64,000 bases of DNA from Enterobacter sp. Cy-643. Its GTDB lineage: Bacteria; Pseudomonadota; Gammaproteobacteria; Enterobacterales; Enterobacteriaceae. The notes under the pieces are model-generated. The model was not told where the DNA came from, ran no database searches, and saw only the letters and a list, made by a program, of their open reading frames with translations. Within the stretch, counting starts at the first letter, position 1. The number at the start of each line of letters is the position of its first letter. Made by a program: the position numbers and the translations under genes. Shown here piece by piece: positions 55,663 to 64,000 of the stretch. The stretch is from assembly GCF_011752815.1 (NCBI RefSeq), contig NZ_VWWV01000004.1, forward strand, positions 62,001 to 126,000. Direction: 5' to 3'.

Positions 55663-57339
55663 TCAGGGTTTCGATGCCGCATGCAGTTCATCGTAAACAT
55701 AATGCCGGTAGCTATTAAACAGCGTTGTGTCCGGGCAATCATTCAGTCTGCCCTGGCATAAATGGCGCATATCGATATTGGCCTGATAGAACGGCGACAC
55801 TTTTAGCTGGGCCTGTTCGAGCAACATCCCGCCAAGGAATGCTATGTCGGTGATGGTGCCCAGGTCTGCTACCGGCGGGGCATTATAATTATCCCGTAGG
55901 CTGAATTGCGACAGATGGGCCGGATCGTCCTGTTCTGTGGTGTAGCCATTAGCCCAGTCTATGGCTGGCTGGTGGTCGCCAAAGTACATAAACATTGTCG
56001 GGCGCTGGCGCTGGTCAACGAACTGGAAGAAGTCAGCCAGCGCGGTTTCTGATTTTTTGATCTTCTCAACATAATGGCTGAATTTCCCGGCGGCATCCTC
56101 GTTCTTCATCGCTGAAGTGAGCTGGTAATCATCGGCATGTCCAGCATCATAAGGGCCGTGTTCATACATCGTTAAGGCATAAACAAACACGGGTTTATCG
56201 GTGTGATCGGCAAGGAGCTTTTTAACATAGCCCAGGATATCCGCGGTGGGAATGTGCCAAAGGTTATCCGCCAAATCACCCGGGTAGCCCAGTTCCTGCG
56301 GCTGAATGATTTTATCCACGCCCATCATGGTGTAGGCGTGGCCGGCGTTATAGGCCGATTTGTTGAATGGCGTCAGAACCACGGTGTAATACCCGTTATC
56401 TTGCATTTGCTTGAACAGGCTGTCGTTGACGTGATCAACCGCTGAATAAAACACTGAGTTTTTCATCGCCCCAAAATCATCGCTGCGCATTCCCGTTAAG
56501 GCCGCGAACTCTGACAGCCAGGTGCCGCCCCCGAAAGTTTGCACGCGCATCAGCGTGTGGGCCTTCACCTTGCTGTCCTGCTCAAACATAGAAAAGTGCG
56601 GCAGGAGTTTAGGATCAGGCACCTTATACAGGCGGGGATCTACCGTCGACTCCTGCAGCAGCAGAACGATATCAGGCCGCACGCTTGCCGATGCGGTCGT
56701 CTTGTTATTCAGGGCCGCCGCGCGGGAAACAAATTCCTGAGACGTTGCCTGCGGGAAGGTCGGTGAGTCATAGCTGGCCTGGATGCCGGACAGCGCCAGG
56801 TTCGACAGCACGCCGGTGCCGCCAGGCAGTTTGGTGGCCCAGTCGTGCTGATTCTTCAGTACGCTGTGGCTAAGCGTCGACGCCGAACCCAGCATCACGC
56901 CGAGGGCAACCAGCGGGGCGATCATCCCTTTACGGCGAGGTACGGCGCGCCAGCTGATGATAAGCGTCAGGATAAGCAGCGCTATCATCGTCGCAACGGC
57001 AATGCCGGCGGAGGGATAATGCAGCAGCGTGCCCGCATTGGCCGGATCGGCCATCAGGAAAAAATCGCTAAACAGCAGCTGGTCTTTGTAATAGTGGACC
57101 TTAAGCTGGTTACAAAATTGCAGCAGGATCACCAGCAGGCTGCTGGTCCCGACGGCAAAAATGAATCTGGCGGAGAGTAAATACAGTAATCCGCAGGTAA
57201 AAATAAAGGCACTTGCCGCGATAACAAGGGGATAGATATCACGCGGTGTATTGCCCGCAATGATGATCAGCGCTGCAATAAGGAGCAATGTGACATAAAG
57301 GTATGTCCAGAGCGATTTTCGGCTGGTTTTTTTTACCAT
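55663..57339 (-). CDS. LTA synthase/alkaline phosphatase superfamily membrane enzyme
   Basis: Membrane protein of 558 residues with five hydrophobic helices in the first 165 residues and a periplasmic sulfatase-fold domain. Motifs: metal-site Glu in IVLLLQESTVDPRLY, the likely nucleophile Thr in TFGGGTWLSEFAALTG, TMYEHGPYD and YFGDHQPA. This layout is that of LtaS/OpgB-type phosphoglycerol or phosphoethanolamine transferases. E. coli has no counterpart here. It lies behind eptB in the same direction but with its own terminator. Substrate unknown: phosphatidylglycerol or phosphatidylethanolamine as donor is inference. Confidence 0.82.
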   Translation of the reverse strand: MVKKTSRKSLWTYLYVTLLLIAALIIIAGNTPRDIYPLVIAASAFIFTCGLLYLLSARFIFAVGTSSLLVILLQFCNQLKVHYYKDQLLFSDFFLMADPANAGTLLHYPSAGIAVATMIALLILTLIISWRAVPRRKGMIAPLVALGVMLGSASTLSHSVLKNQHDWATKLPGGTGVLSNLALSGIQASYDSPTFPQATSQEFVSRAAALNNKTTASASVRPDIVLLLQESTVDPRLYKVPDPKLLPHFSMFEQDSKVKAHTLMRVQTFGGGTWLSEFAALTGMRSDDFGAMKNSVFYSAVDHVNDSLFKQMQDNGYYTVVLTPFNKSAYNAGHAYTMMGVDKIIQPQELGYPGDLADNLWHIPTADILGYVKKLLADHTDKPVFVYALTMYEHGPYDAGHADDYQLTSAMKNEDAAGKFSHYVEKIKKSETALADFFQFVDQRQRPTMFMYFGDHQPAIDWANGYTTEQDDPAHLSQFSLRDNYNAPPVADLGTITDIAFLGGMLLEQAQLKVSPFYQANIDMRHLCQGRLNDCPDTTLFNSYRHYVYDELHAASKP

Positions 57340-57566
57340 GATGCTCGTTTTCTCAGTGGGACTGTTCTGGATAGCAAATGCTGTCTCAGGAGAGACATCC
57401 CTCTGCTGGCCTGACGAGTGAAAAGAGGATAAGGCGATGAGAAGGGGGATTATCCTGGCCGGGATAATACCGCTTGTGGTGGAAAAGTCTCCCTAAAGAC
57501 GGTTATTTCATTGCTACCGTTGTGGTTCTGTTTGAAGAGAGTCAAACGAGGCGGTGATGAACTGCG

Positions 57567-57594
57567 TTAAGGCCGCCCTGTTCGGCGGCCTTAA
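57567..57594. terminator. yhjX terminator
   Basis: TTAAGGCCGCC-CTGTTC-GGCGGCCTTAA is a perfect 11-bp stem located 20 bp after the yhjX stop (minus strand). Confidence 0.8.
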
Positions 57595-57614
57595 TATGGA
57601 GGTTGCGAGGACTA

Positions 57615-58823
57615 TCAGGCGTGGGCGTGCTGATGATTGAGTACGGTGCGTACCGGCTGGCGAATTGTGGTGGAAATCGCCAGCGACAGAATCAGCAGCG
57701 CGAAGATGACGCAGAAGGTCACGTAGAAGCCGCCGAACAGCGAGGCGATGATGGAGCCACAGATGCTGCCGATGCCGAAGCCCAGGTAAATCACGCCGTA
57801 GTTTTTGGTCAGGTTGTTCAGACCAAAGAATTCGCTGACCAGCGAAGGATAAACGGTGATGGTGCCGCCAAAGTTAAAGGCAACGCAGGCGATGGCCGCA
57901 AAGAAGGTCGCTTCGTTCAGCGGGGCAAACAGCAGGGCCGCCATACCGACCAGAGAAATCACCTGACCAAGGGTTATCACGCGAATACGGGCAATTTTAT
58001 CGGACAGAATGCCGAGCACCAGGCGGCCGCTCAGGTTAGCAATGGAGATAACGGTTACCGCGTTGGCGGCGGACATAGCATCCAGGTGAACCATGCCCTG
58101 TGCGATATCTTTTGCAACGCCGATGACGTACAGGCCGCTCATGCAGGCGGTGAGGAACATCAGCGCCAGCATCCAGTATTGCGGCTGGCGCATTGATTCA
58201 GCGAGAGTGAAATCGGTTTTCGCCGCGCCGTTTGCGGATTTAGTTTCCTGCAGCGGAGCATCTTTCATCATGGTGGCGCCGAACAGCACCATCACCATCG
58301 CCAGGCCACCCCAAATCATAAAGGTGTTTTCCAGCCCGTAGGCCGCCAGCAGGTGGGTATCAATATATTTAAAACCGAGGCTGCCGAGGCCATAAGCCCC
58401 GATGGAGAAGGCAGAAATCAGGCCTTTACGCTCCGGGAACCACTTCACGCAGTTCGACAGCGTCAGCAGGTAGCCAGCGCCGTCCGCCAGGCCAACCAGC
58501 ACGCCAGCCGTGAGCCAGAGCATCATCAGGTTGTTGGCGTGTGCGGTGAAGAATAACCCTGCACCGAGCAGCACACCCGCCGCCATGGTGACTTTACGCA
58601 CGCCAAAGCGGTCCTGCAGTTTGCCCGCCACGGAAGAAGAGATGGCGAGGCCGAGGCTTAGCAGGCCAAAGGAGAAGGCGACCTGGCTGATTGGCGCGTC
58701 CAGTTTCTGGGACAGCGCGCTGTTGAACAGGCTCCAGGTATAAACGGATCCCAGCGCGAACTGAGTAATGATGGTTCCGATGAGGGTTAACCAGCGAGTA
58801 CGGTTGTAGGTGGCAGTGTTCAT
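57615..58823 (-). CDS. yhjX: Pyruvate-inducible MFS transporter YhjX
   Basis: Inner-membrane MFS protein of the oxalate/formate antiporter group; 402 residues, the same as E. coli YhjX, with twelve hydrophobic segments (TRWLTLIGTIITQFALGSVY, NCVKWFPERKGLISAF). In E. coli it is induced by external pyruvate through the YpdA/YpdB two-component system. The two YpdB half-sites upstream of this copy support the same control. Confidence 0.95.
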   Translation of the reverse strand: MNTATYNRTRWLTLIGTIITQFALGSVYTWSLFNSALSQKLDAPISQVAFSFGLLSLGLAISSSVAGKLQDRFGVRKVTMAAGVLLGAGLFFTAHANNLMMLWLTAGVLVGLADGAGYLLTLSNCVKWFPERKGLISAFSIGAYGLGSLGFKYIDTHLLAAYGLENTFMIWGGLAMVMVLFGATMMKDAPLQETKSANGAAKTDFTLAESMRQPQYWMLALMFLTACMSGLYVIGVAKDIAQGMVHLDAMSAANAVTVISIANLSGRLVLGILSDKIARIRVITLGQVISLVGMAALLFAPLNEATFFAAIACVAFNFGGTITVYPSLVSEFFGLNNLTKNYGVIYLGFGIGSICGSIIASLFGGFYVTFCVIFALLILSLAISTTIRQPVRTVLNHQHAHA

Positions 58824-58902
58824 GGCAGATGTCCTGCGAATCTAAGGGAAGTTATCTGCCGCCTACGATAGCGAAGCGCCGTTTATTCCAGGAAAAAACG
58901 GC

Positions 58903-58933
58903 ATGAAATGCATGGAGAACGGAATGAAATGCC
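58903..58933 (-). promoter_or_regulatory. YpdB binding site upstream of yhjX
   Basis: On the minus strand GGCATTTCAT (58924-58933), an 11-base spacer, then TGCATTTCAT (58903-58912). The published YpdB motif is GGCATTTCAT-N11-GGCATTTCAT. This agrees at 19 of 20 positions with exact spacing, about 80 bp upstream of the yhjX start. Confidence 0.85.
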
Positions 58934-59182
58934 TCTGGGACGGTATGAATGGCCTTCCCGGTGCACTTTATGTTTTGTTGGTTAGTGCTTGCTATCATTG
59001 TGATGTGCGTGTTTGCTGTATATTAAATGTTAAATCATAAATGAGACATAGTTAACACTTTGCAAAATTACCGGTATTGAATGCCCTTTCTTTGATCTCA
59101 TCCGGGGTTGCGAAATATCCCGGATTCACTATTGTCAGAGGGTAAAATTTCACCGCGTTCGGCAGGTTACAGGGAGAGCAAA
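58934..59182. promoter_or_regulatory. Upstream region of tag
   Basis: AT-rich sequence to about 59090, then GC-richer sequence. No ORF with support. E. coli has yhjY at this place, between yhjX and tag; nothing resembling it is seen here. Confidence 0.4.
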
Positions 59183-59746
59183 ATGGAACGTTGTGGCTGG
59201 GTCACTCAGGATCCGCTGTATCTGGAGTATCACGACAAAGAATGGGGCGTGCCGGTTACCGACGGGCAGAAGCTCTTTGAGATGATTTGCCTGGAAGGTC
59301 AGCAGGCCGGGCTGTCGTGGATTACCGTGTTGAAAAAACGCGAAAATTACCGCCAGCGTTTCAGGAATTTTGACCCCTATGCCGTCGCGTTGATTCAGCC
59401 GGAAGAGGTGGATGCGCTGATGCAGGATGCCGGCATTATTCGCCACCGGGGGAAAATCGAGGCGATTATCACCAACGCCCGGGCTTTTCTCGCGATGGAA
59501 GCCAACGGCGAGAGCTTCCCGGATTTTGTCTGGGGATTTGTCGACCATACACCTCAAGTGTCACATCCCGCCTTGCTTAGCGAAGTCCCGGCTTTTACGC
59601 CGACGTCAGATGCGCTGTCTAAGGCGCTAAAAAAGCGCGGGTTCAAGTTTGTGGGGTCGACAATCTGCTATTCGTTTATGCAAGCCTGCGGCCTGGTCAA
59701 TGACCATGTAACCAGCTGCTTCTGCCACCCTGATTTTCGCCAATGA
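59183..59746 (+). CDS. tag: 3-methyladenine DNA glycosylase I
   Basis: Constitutive DNA repair glycosylase removing 3-methyladenine. The start at 59183 (MERCGWVTQDPLYLEYHDKE) gives 187 residues, equal to E. coli Tag. Zn ligands C4 and H17 and the active-site E38 are present, with the C-terminal pair in NDHVTSCFCHP. GAGAG lies upstream of the ATG. Its stop overlaps the yiaC start (ATGA), forming a two-gene operon. Confidence 0.97.
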   Translation: MERCGWVTQDPLYLEYHDKEWGVPVTDGQKLFEMICLEGQQAGLSWITVLKKRENYRQRFRNFDPYAVALIQPEEVDALMQDAGIIRHRGKIEAIITNARAFLAMEANGESFPDFVWGFVDHTPQVSHPALLSEVPAFTPTSDALSKALKKRGFKFVGSTICYSFMQACGLVNDHVTSCFCHPDFRQ

Positions 59747-60204
59747 TCCAGCCTTTTAACATTGGGGAAATGGATGCGCTCATGGCGCTCTGGCTGGAGA
59801 GCACTATCGGCGGCCATCCGTTTATCCCGGAAAGCTACTGGTACGAAAGCCTAAACCTGGTGCGCAATGTCTATATCCCTCAGTCAAAAACGTGGGTTTA
59901 TCTGCACCAGCGGCAGACGGTGGGGTTTATCAGCGTGATGGATCGGCAGTTTATCGGCGCGCTGTTCGTGGCGCCTTCTTTTACCGGGCAGGGGATCGGC
60001 GGTGAATTGCTGGAGAAAGTGAAGGCGGAATACCCGGCCTTAAGTCTCGAGGTGTATCAAAAAAATCGCCGGGCGGTGCATTTCTACCACCGCCACGGCT
60101 TCCACATTGAGGAGAGCGCGTGGCAGGAAGAAACGCAGCACCCGACGTGGATTATGAACTGGCAGGCGGATCAAACGCCGTCACGACAGGCGCCGGGCCA
60201 ATAA
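59743..60204 (+). CDS. yiaC: GNAT-family peptidyl-lysine N-acetyltransferase YiaC
   Basis: GNAT acetyltransferase of 153 residues (E. coli YiaC 146). The acetyl-CoA loop [11 protein letters not shown] and the final motif [20 protein letters not shown] are conserved. In E. coli YiaC is one of the protein lysine acetyltransferases. Translation is coupled to tag through ATGA. The last 53 bases overlap the 3' end of bisC on the opposite strand, because the C-terminus is longer than in E. coli. Confidence 0.92.
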   Translation: MIQPFNIGEMDALMALWLESTIGGHPFIPESYWYESLNLVRNVYIPQSKTWVYLHQRQTVGFISVMDRQFIGALFVAPSFTGQGIGGELLEKVKAEYPALSLEVYQKNRRAVHFYHRHGFHIEESAWQEETQHPTWIMNWQADQTPSRQAPGQ

Positions 60205-62536
60205 ATTTCTCCGCCCAGACGAGGGAGTTATTTGCCGCGCAGCCGTTGGCCAACCGCGAAGACGGGATATCCATGGTGAGCACGTTCACCGCCCCGTTTT
60301 TACACAGTTGGTCTTCATCCAGATCGGGCCACGCGCCCTGATGGATACACACCACGCCAGGCCTGATGCCGTCGGTTACCTGAGCGCCAACCAGCACCTG
60401 TCCGCGAGCGTTCCATACCCGCACTAAATCACCGTGAGCGATGCCGCGCGCTTTGGCGTCCTCCGGATGCAGCGTAATAGGCTCTCGCCCGGCAATGGCG
60501 TACTGGTCGCGCAGTCCGGCATAGTTCAGCTGGCTGTGCAGGCGATGAGCCGGATGGGAGGAAAGCAGCTGTAGCTGGCCTGAGGCGGCATTGCCCTGCC
60601 ATTCGTCCGGTGCCAGCCAGCTTGGGTGCGGCGGGCAGTCGTCATAACCAAAGCTGGCGATGCGCTCAGAGTAGATCTCAATCTTACCGCTCGGCGTTTT
60701 GAGTGGGTTTGCTGCAGGATCTTCCCGAAAAGCGGCAAAGCGAATAAATTCGGCGTTTTTCGCATTTTCTGGCATTTCTATCAGCTGGTTCGCTGCCCAG
60801 AACTCACTGAAATCCGGGAGCTCGATCTGCTGCGTAGCGCCGCGCTGACGGGCGATATCATAGAAAGACGCCAGCCATTCAAGCTCACTTTTCCCTTCGC
60901 TGAACCGTGCTTCACCGCCAGATTCCCATCGCTCGCTTAGCTCTGCAAAAATATCAAAGTCGTTCCTTGCTTCTCCCTGCGGGGCGACAACCTGTTTCAT
61001 GGGGACCAGATGCTGATTGCTGTAATCACCGGTCATCGTCATGTCGTTCCGCTCGAACGAAGTGGTCACCGGCAGAACAATATCGGCGTGTTTTGCCGCT
61101 GCGGTCCAGAAGCATTCGGAGATAACGATCAGCTCAGGCTTTTGCCAGGCTGCGGCGAGGCGGTTGGTGTCCTGGTGATGGGTGAAGTTACTGCCGCCGG
61201 CCCACCACAGCATACGAATGTCCGGGAAGGTGTGCCGTTGCCCGTTGTGCTGGTAATCCATGCCGGGGTTTTCCAGCGCCTCGACGATGCGCGCCACGGG
61301 GATTTTCTCCACGGCATCGGTGCCGCCTTTAAGAGAGCCCTGCAGGGAACCGAGAACCGCTGCGCTGCGGGTCGGGTTGCCGCCGTTGGCAAAGTGGTAG
61401 GAAAGACCAAAGCCGCCGCCCGGGGTGCCAATCTGGCCCAGCATGGCGGCCAGCGTGACCAGCATCCAGTGTTTCTGTTCGCCGTACTGCTGGCGCTGCA
61501 TACCCCAGCCCGCCATCAGCATGGTGCGCTTGCGGCTGAAAAGATCGGCCAGTTTCTCGATGGTTACCGCGGGGATACCGCAGATCTCAGCCGCCCAGGC
61601 CGCACTTTTAGGCGTCCCGTCCGTGTTGCCGAGCAGGTAAGCTTCAAATTTGTCGTAGCCATAGGTGCAGCGGGCGAGGAAAGCGGTATCGTGCCTGCCG
61701 CGAATGACCAGCGTATGGGCAATGCCGAGCATCAACGCTACGTCGGTCCCCATATGCGGCGCTACCCATTCGGCTCGTTCCCCAAAGAAATCCACTGTTT
61801 CAGAGCGCATCGGGTCGATGGCGACGATCGTTTTGCCGCTGTTTTTTAGCTGTTCGAAGAACTTCACGCCCTGTTCGTCGCTGGCATTCCACGCAATTTT
61901 TAGCGTGTTAAGCGGGTTCGCGCTCCACAGCACCACGACTTCGCTGTTCTCAAGCAGCAGCGGCCAGCTGGTCTGTTGCTGGTAAACCTCGTTAGAGCCC
62001 ACTACGTAGGGCATGATCACCTGCGCAGCACCGGTGGAGTAGTCGCCGGAATGCCCGGTATAGCCGCCTGCGAGACTCATGTAGCGCTGAAGCAGCGTGG
62101 AGGCTTTGTGCAGCACGCCGTTGGAGCGCCAGCCGTAGGAGCCTGCAAAAATGGCCGACGGGCCGTGGCTCTCGCGAATGCGCTTGTGCTGCTGGTGGAT
62201 AAGCGCTAGGGCGTCATCCCAGCTGATGCGAACGTAGTCATCTTTGCCGCGAATACCCTGCGGATTATTTGGGGAGGCCAGGAACCCTTTCCGGGCCATA
62301 GGAAACGCCACGCGAGCTTTGCTGTGAACCTGGTCGGGCACGGCGCTTTGTAGCGAGTTTTGATGACCGGTTTCAAGCGCGCCGCGAGAGTGGTAAACCC
62401 GCTGTCCGTCGGTTTCGACCAGCATGGGGCCCCAGTGTGCGGCAGTGAGGATCTGTTTACGTGCAGGCGATGTATTGGCCAATTTGGGCTCCGCGATGGC
62501 AGGTGCTGGGCTCTGTGCCCACGCATTTAGGTTCAC
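60152..62536 (-). CDS. bisC: Biotin sulfoxide reductase
   Basis: Cytoplasmic bis-MGD molybdoenzyme of the DMSO-reductase family reducing biotin sulfoxide to biotin (and methionine sulfoxide). About 794 residues (E. coli 777), with conservation from [15 protein letters not shown] to the C-terminal DPPASS. The Ser of [16 protein letters not shown] aligns with the Mo ligand of this family. The first about 25 residues ([20 protein letters not shown]) do not match E. coli, so the start is uncertain; they are not a clear Tat signal. It converges on yiaC. Confidence 0.93.
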   Translation of the reverse strand: MNLNAWAQSPAPAIAEPKLANTSPARKQILTAAHWGPMLVETDGQRVYHSRGALETGHQNSLQSAVPDQVHSKARVAFPMARKGFLASPNNPQGIRGKDDYVRISWDDALALIHQQHKRIRESHGPSAIFAGSYGWRSNGVLHKASTLLQRYMSLAGGYTGHSGDYSTGAAQVIMPYVVGSNEVYQQQTSWPLLLENSEVVVLWSANPLNTLKIAWNASDEQGVKFFEQLKNSGKTIVAIDPMRSETVDFFGERAEWVAPHMGTDVALMLGIAHTLVIRGRHDTAFLARCTYGYDKFEAYLLGNTDGTPKSAAWAAEICGIPAVTIEKLADLFSRKRTMLMAGWGMQRQQYGEQKHWMLVTLAAMLGQIGTPGGGFGLSYHFANGGNPTRSAAVLGSLQGSLKGGTDAVEKIPVARIVEALENPGMDYQHNGQRHTFPDIRMLWWAGGSNFTHHQDTNRLAAAWQKPELIVISECFWTAAAKHADIVLPVTTSFERNDMTMTGDYSNQHLVPMKQVVAPQGEARNDFDIFAELSERWESGGEARFSEGKSELEWLASFYDIARQRGATQQIELPDFSEFWAANQLIEMPENAKNAEFIRFAAFREDPAANPLKTPSGKIEIYSERIASFGYDDCPPHPSWLAPDEWQGNAASGQLQLLSSHPAHRLHSQLNYAGLRDQYAIAGREPITLHPEDAKARGIAHGDLVRVWNARGQVLVGAQVTDGIRPGVVCIHQGAWPDLDEDQLCKNGAVNVLTMDIPSSRLANGCAANNSLVWAEKFIGPAPVVTAFDPPASS

Positions 62537-62636
62537 TATTCAGAATTCTTACCGGAATTTTCTACACGATTTGCCGTCATAATCAATCGCCGGGCGCATA
62601 TCCGGCAAAGGATGAATAAGGATAGAAGGAAATAAG

Positions 62637-63299
62637 ATGAAAAAACGCGTCATGATTATGGCCGCCGTCGTGTGTGGCACCTTAGCGGTTTCTGGTTGCA
62701 CGACCAATCCGTACACCGGCGAAAGCCAGGCTGGAAAATCTGGCATAGGCGCCGGGATTGGTTCGCTGGTTGGGGCGGGCGTGGGGGCACTTTCGTCATC
62801 GAAGAAGGATCGCGGCAAGGGCGCGCTGATTGGTGCCGCGGCTGGTGCAGCCCTCGGAGGCGGCGTCGGCTACTACATGGATGTGCAGGAAGCTAAGCTG
62901 CGCGACAAAATGCGCGGCACCGGCGTGAGCGTGACCCGCAGCGGCGACAACATCGTGCTGAACATGCCGAACAATGTCACTTTTGACAGCAGTAGCGCCA
63001 CCCTGAAACCGGCGGGTGCCAATACCCTGACCGGCGTGGCGATGGTGTTGAAAGAGTACCCCAAAACGGCGGTTAACGTGGTCGGCTATACCGACAGCAC
63101 CGGCAGTAATGCGCTGAATATGCGCCTGTCACAGCAGCGTGCAGACGGCGTAGGAAGTGCGCTGATTACTCAGGGCGTTGAGGCCAGCCGTATTCGCACC
63201 ACCGGTGCAGGCCCGGCGAACCCGATCGCCAGCAACAGCACCGCGGATGGTAAAGCTCAGAATCGCCGCGTAGAAATTACCCTGAGTCCTTTGGGCTAA
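62637..63299 (+). CDS. yiaD: OmpA-like outer membrane lipoprotein YiaD
   Basis: Lipoprotein of 220 residues with lipobox VSGC (MKKRVMIMAAVVCGTLAVSG), a Gly-rich glycine-zipper region (about 35-80) and a C-terminal OmpA-like peptidoglycan-binding domain (NVTFDSSSATLKPAG ... NMRLSQQRADGV ... NRRVEITLSPL). Nearly identical to E. coli YiaD, where it is a multicopy suppressor of a bamB defect. Divergent from bisC. Confidence 0.96.
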   Translation: MKKRVMIMAAVVCGTLAVSGCTTNPYTGESQAGKSGIGAGIGSLVGAGVGALSSSKKDRGKGALIGAAAGAALGGGVGYYMDVQEAKLRDKMRGTGVSVTRSGDNIVLNMPNNVTFDSSSATLKPAGANTLTGVAMVLKEYPKTAVNVVGYTDSTGSNALNMRLSQQRADGVGSALITQGVEASRIRTTGAGPANPIASNSTADGKAQNRRVEITLSPLG

Positions 63300-63469
63300 C
63301 GTAATGTCCGGCGGTGGGCCTGGCAGCATCCCGATATGACGTCTTTTTCTTGCAGGGATCCCTCTCGCTGAGGAATTAGGCCTATTGCAGTTGTTGCACA
63401 GTATTTTCGATTTTCGCCATAAAAAAACCGGCGCACCAGGCACCGGTTTTTGGTTTTCTAAACACAGAG
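63300..63469. other. Gap between yiaD and bcsG, right end of the inverted block
   Basis: This 170-bp gap lacks genes. The terminator-like AAAACCGG...CCGGTTTT at 63424-63450 serves bcsG. In E. coli bcsG and yiaD are far apart and dpp follows bcsG, so this gap is one inversion junction. Confidence 0.5.
63421..63452. terminator. bcsG terminator
   Basis: AAAACCGG and CCGGTTTT flank CGCACCAGGCA, with A and T runs on each side; it lies about 20 bp after the bcsG stop on the minus strand. Confidence 0.75.
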
Positions 63470-64000
63470 TTATTGCGGATACGGTACCCAGTCACCCCCG
63501 CTCAGGCGGACATAAGGCTTATCCTGGTACTTCAGTACCACGGCCGTTGAGTTTTCCGAAACCGGGGCGGTTTGTGGCAGATTGCTGGTGAGCGCGCTCC
63601 AGTCCACCTGGTCGGCAACAAAGTTTTTGCCGTCCACCGAGCGGGAAACCAGCTCTGAAATCGCCAGATAGCTGCTTGGCTGGTTGATTTCAATGGCATC
63701 GCCGCTATGCGGGGCTTTCATACCGATGAATTTCACGCCCGCCGGTACGTGGGTGATATCAGGACTCGGGATGTCGCGCAGCCCGGAAACCTGCATTTTA
63801 TCCCCCTTCAGCGCCGCACCGTGTTCCGGCACAATCACCACCATGACTTTGCGGTTCGACTTCTCAAGCTCGGTCAGGAAGGAATCCAGCTCATCAAACA
63901 GCTTCTGCGCACGCGCTTTATAGTCGGCCGTTTTATTGTTGCCCGGGTAATGGTTACCGTCGTGTAGCGGCACCAGGTTGTAGAAGGTCGCCGTGCGCGG
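63470..64000 (-). CDS. bcsG: BcsG, cellulose phosphoethanolamine transferase (5' part outside window)
   Basis: C-terminal 176 residues of the inner-membrane enzyme that adds phosphoethanolamine to bacterial cellulose. The frame is open to the right edge (TATFYN before LVPLHDGNHYPG), so the GTG at 63973 is internal. The metal-site motif VIVPEHGAALKGDKMQVSGL and the end YVRLSGGDWVPYPQ match E. coli BcsG. The rest of the bcs cluster should continue beyond position 64000. Confidence 0.95.
   Translation of the reverse strand, partial: PRTATFYNLVPLHDGNHYPGNNKTADYKARAQKLFDELDSFLTELEKSNRKVMVVIVPEHGAALKGDKMQVSGLRDIPSPDITHVPAGVKFIGMKAPHSGDAIEINQPSSYLAISELVSRSVDGKNFVADQVDWSALTSNLPQTAPVSENSTAVVLKYQDKPYVRLSGGDWVPYPQ

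Noticed and set aside
1-64000. CRISPR arrays, IS elements, integrases, prophage genes
   Set aside because: No regular direct-repeat array and no transposase, integrase or phage structural protein motif was found in any frame.

Overview
The window is chromosomal DNA from a member of the Enterobacteriaceae. Most genes read as close homologues of the E. coli K-12 block ysaA-avtA-malS-bax-xylRHGF-xylAB-wecH-ysaB-glyQS-yiaG-yiaF-ghrB ... dpp-eptB-yhjX-tag-yiaC-bisC-yiaD-bcsG, in a moderately GC-rich background interrupted by AT-rich accessory patches. The genus cannot be fixed from this stretch alone. No tRNA, rRNA, CRISPR array or IS transposase was seen.

Layout. (1) 1-5951: hydN (cut by the left edge), a Cys-type fdhF, hypF and a NiCoT nickel permease form one rightward operon for formate dehydrogenase/hydrogenase maturation; it occupies the place of the lone hydN paralogue ysaA in E. 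coli. (2) 5991-11576: avtA, malS, a coiled-coil protein of unknown function and bax. (3) 11637-19862: the complete D-xylose regulon, with xylFGH and xylR leftward and xylAB rightward from a shared control region. (4) 20115-23056: an isochorismatase-like hydrolase with a GlxA-type regulator, then wecH and the lipoprotein ysaB. (5) 23165-31064: glyQS, a Tar-like chemoreceptor with a candidate sigma-28 promoter, an AraC regulator divergent from a SnoaL-like protein, yiaG and a MipA/OmpV porin-like protein. (6) 31337-33197: yiaF followed by an AT-rich cassette made of an unknown 184-residue protein and two tandem paralogous 62-residue membrane proteins. (7) 33367-38570: a full 2-ketogluconate operon (kguE-kguK-kguT-ghrB/kguD) behind a PtxS-like LacI repressor and a palindromic operator. 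(8) 38650-41730: a LysR regulator, a drug/nucleoside MFS pump and a vapBC toxin-antitoxin pair. (9) 41748-44779: an AT-rich 3-kb island bounded by two identical 28-bp terminator sequences. It contains a broken gene, a small DNA-binding protein and a two-gene unit of a pentapeptide-repeat/ion-channel protein plus a predicted MNT-type nucleotidyltransferase. (10) 44799-63299: dppABCDF, a small lipoprotein, LysR/GST pair, eptB, an LTA-synthase-like enzyme, yhjX, tag-yiaC, bisC and yiaD. (11) the 3' end of bcsG at the right edge.

Compared with my memory of E. coli K-12 gene order and strand, the block dppF to yiaD is inverted while both flanks keep their relative orientation. One inversion junction coincides with the 3-kb island.

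The best candidate for an undescribed system is the translationally coupled pair at 42755-44415. One protein has pentapeptide repeats and a two-helix channel domain with a non-canonical filter. The other carries an exact GS-x10-D-x-D nucleotidyltransferase motif. Second is the 32221-33197 cassette, which has the shape of a membrane-active toxin with duplicated immunity genes. Both assignments are inference from sequence pattern only.
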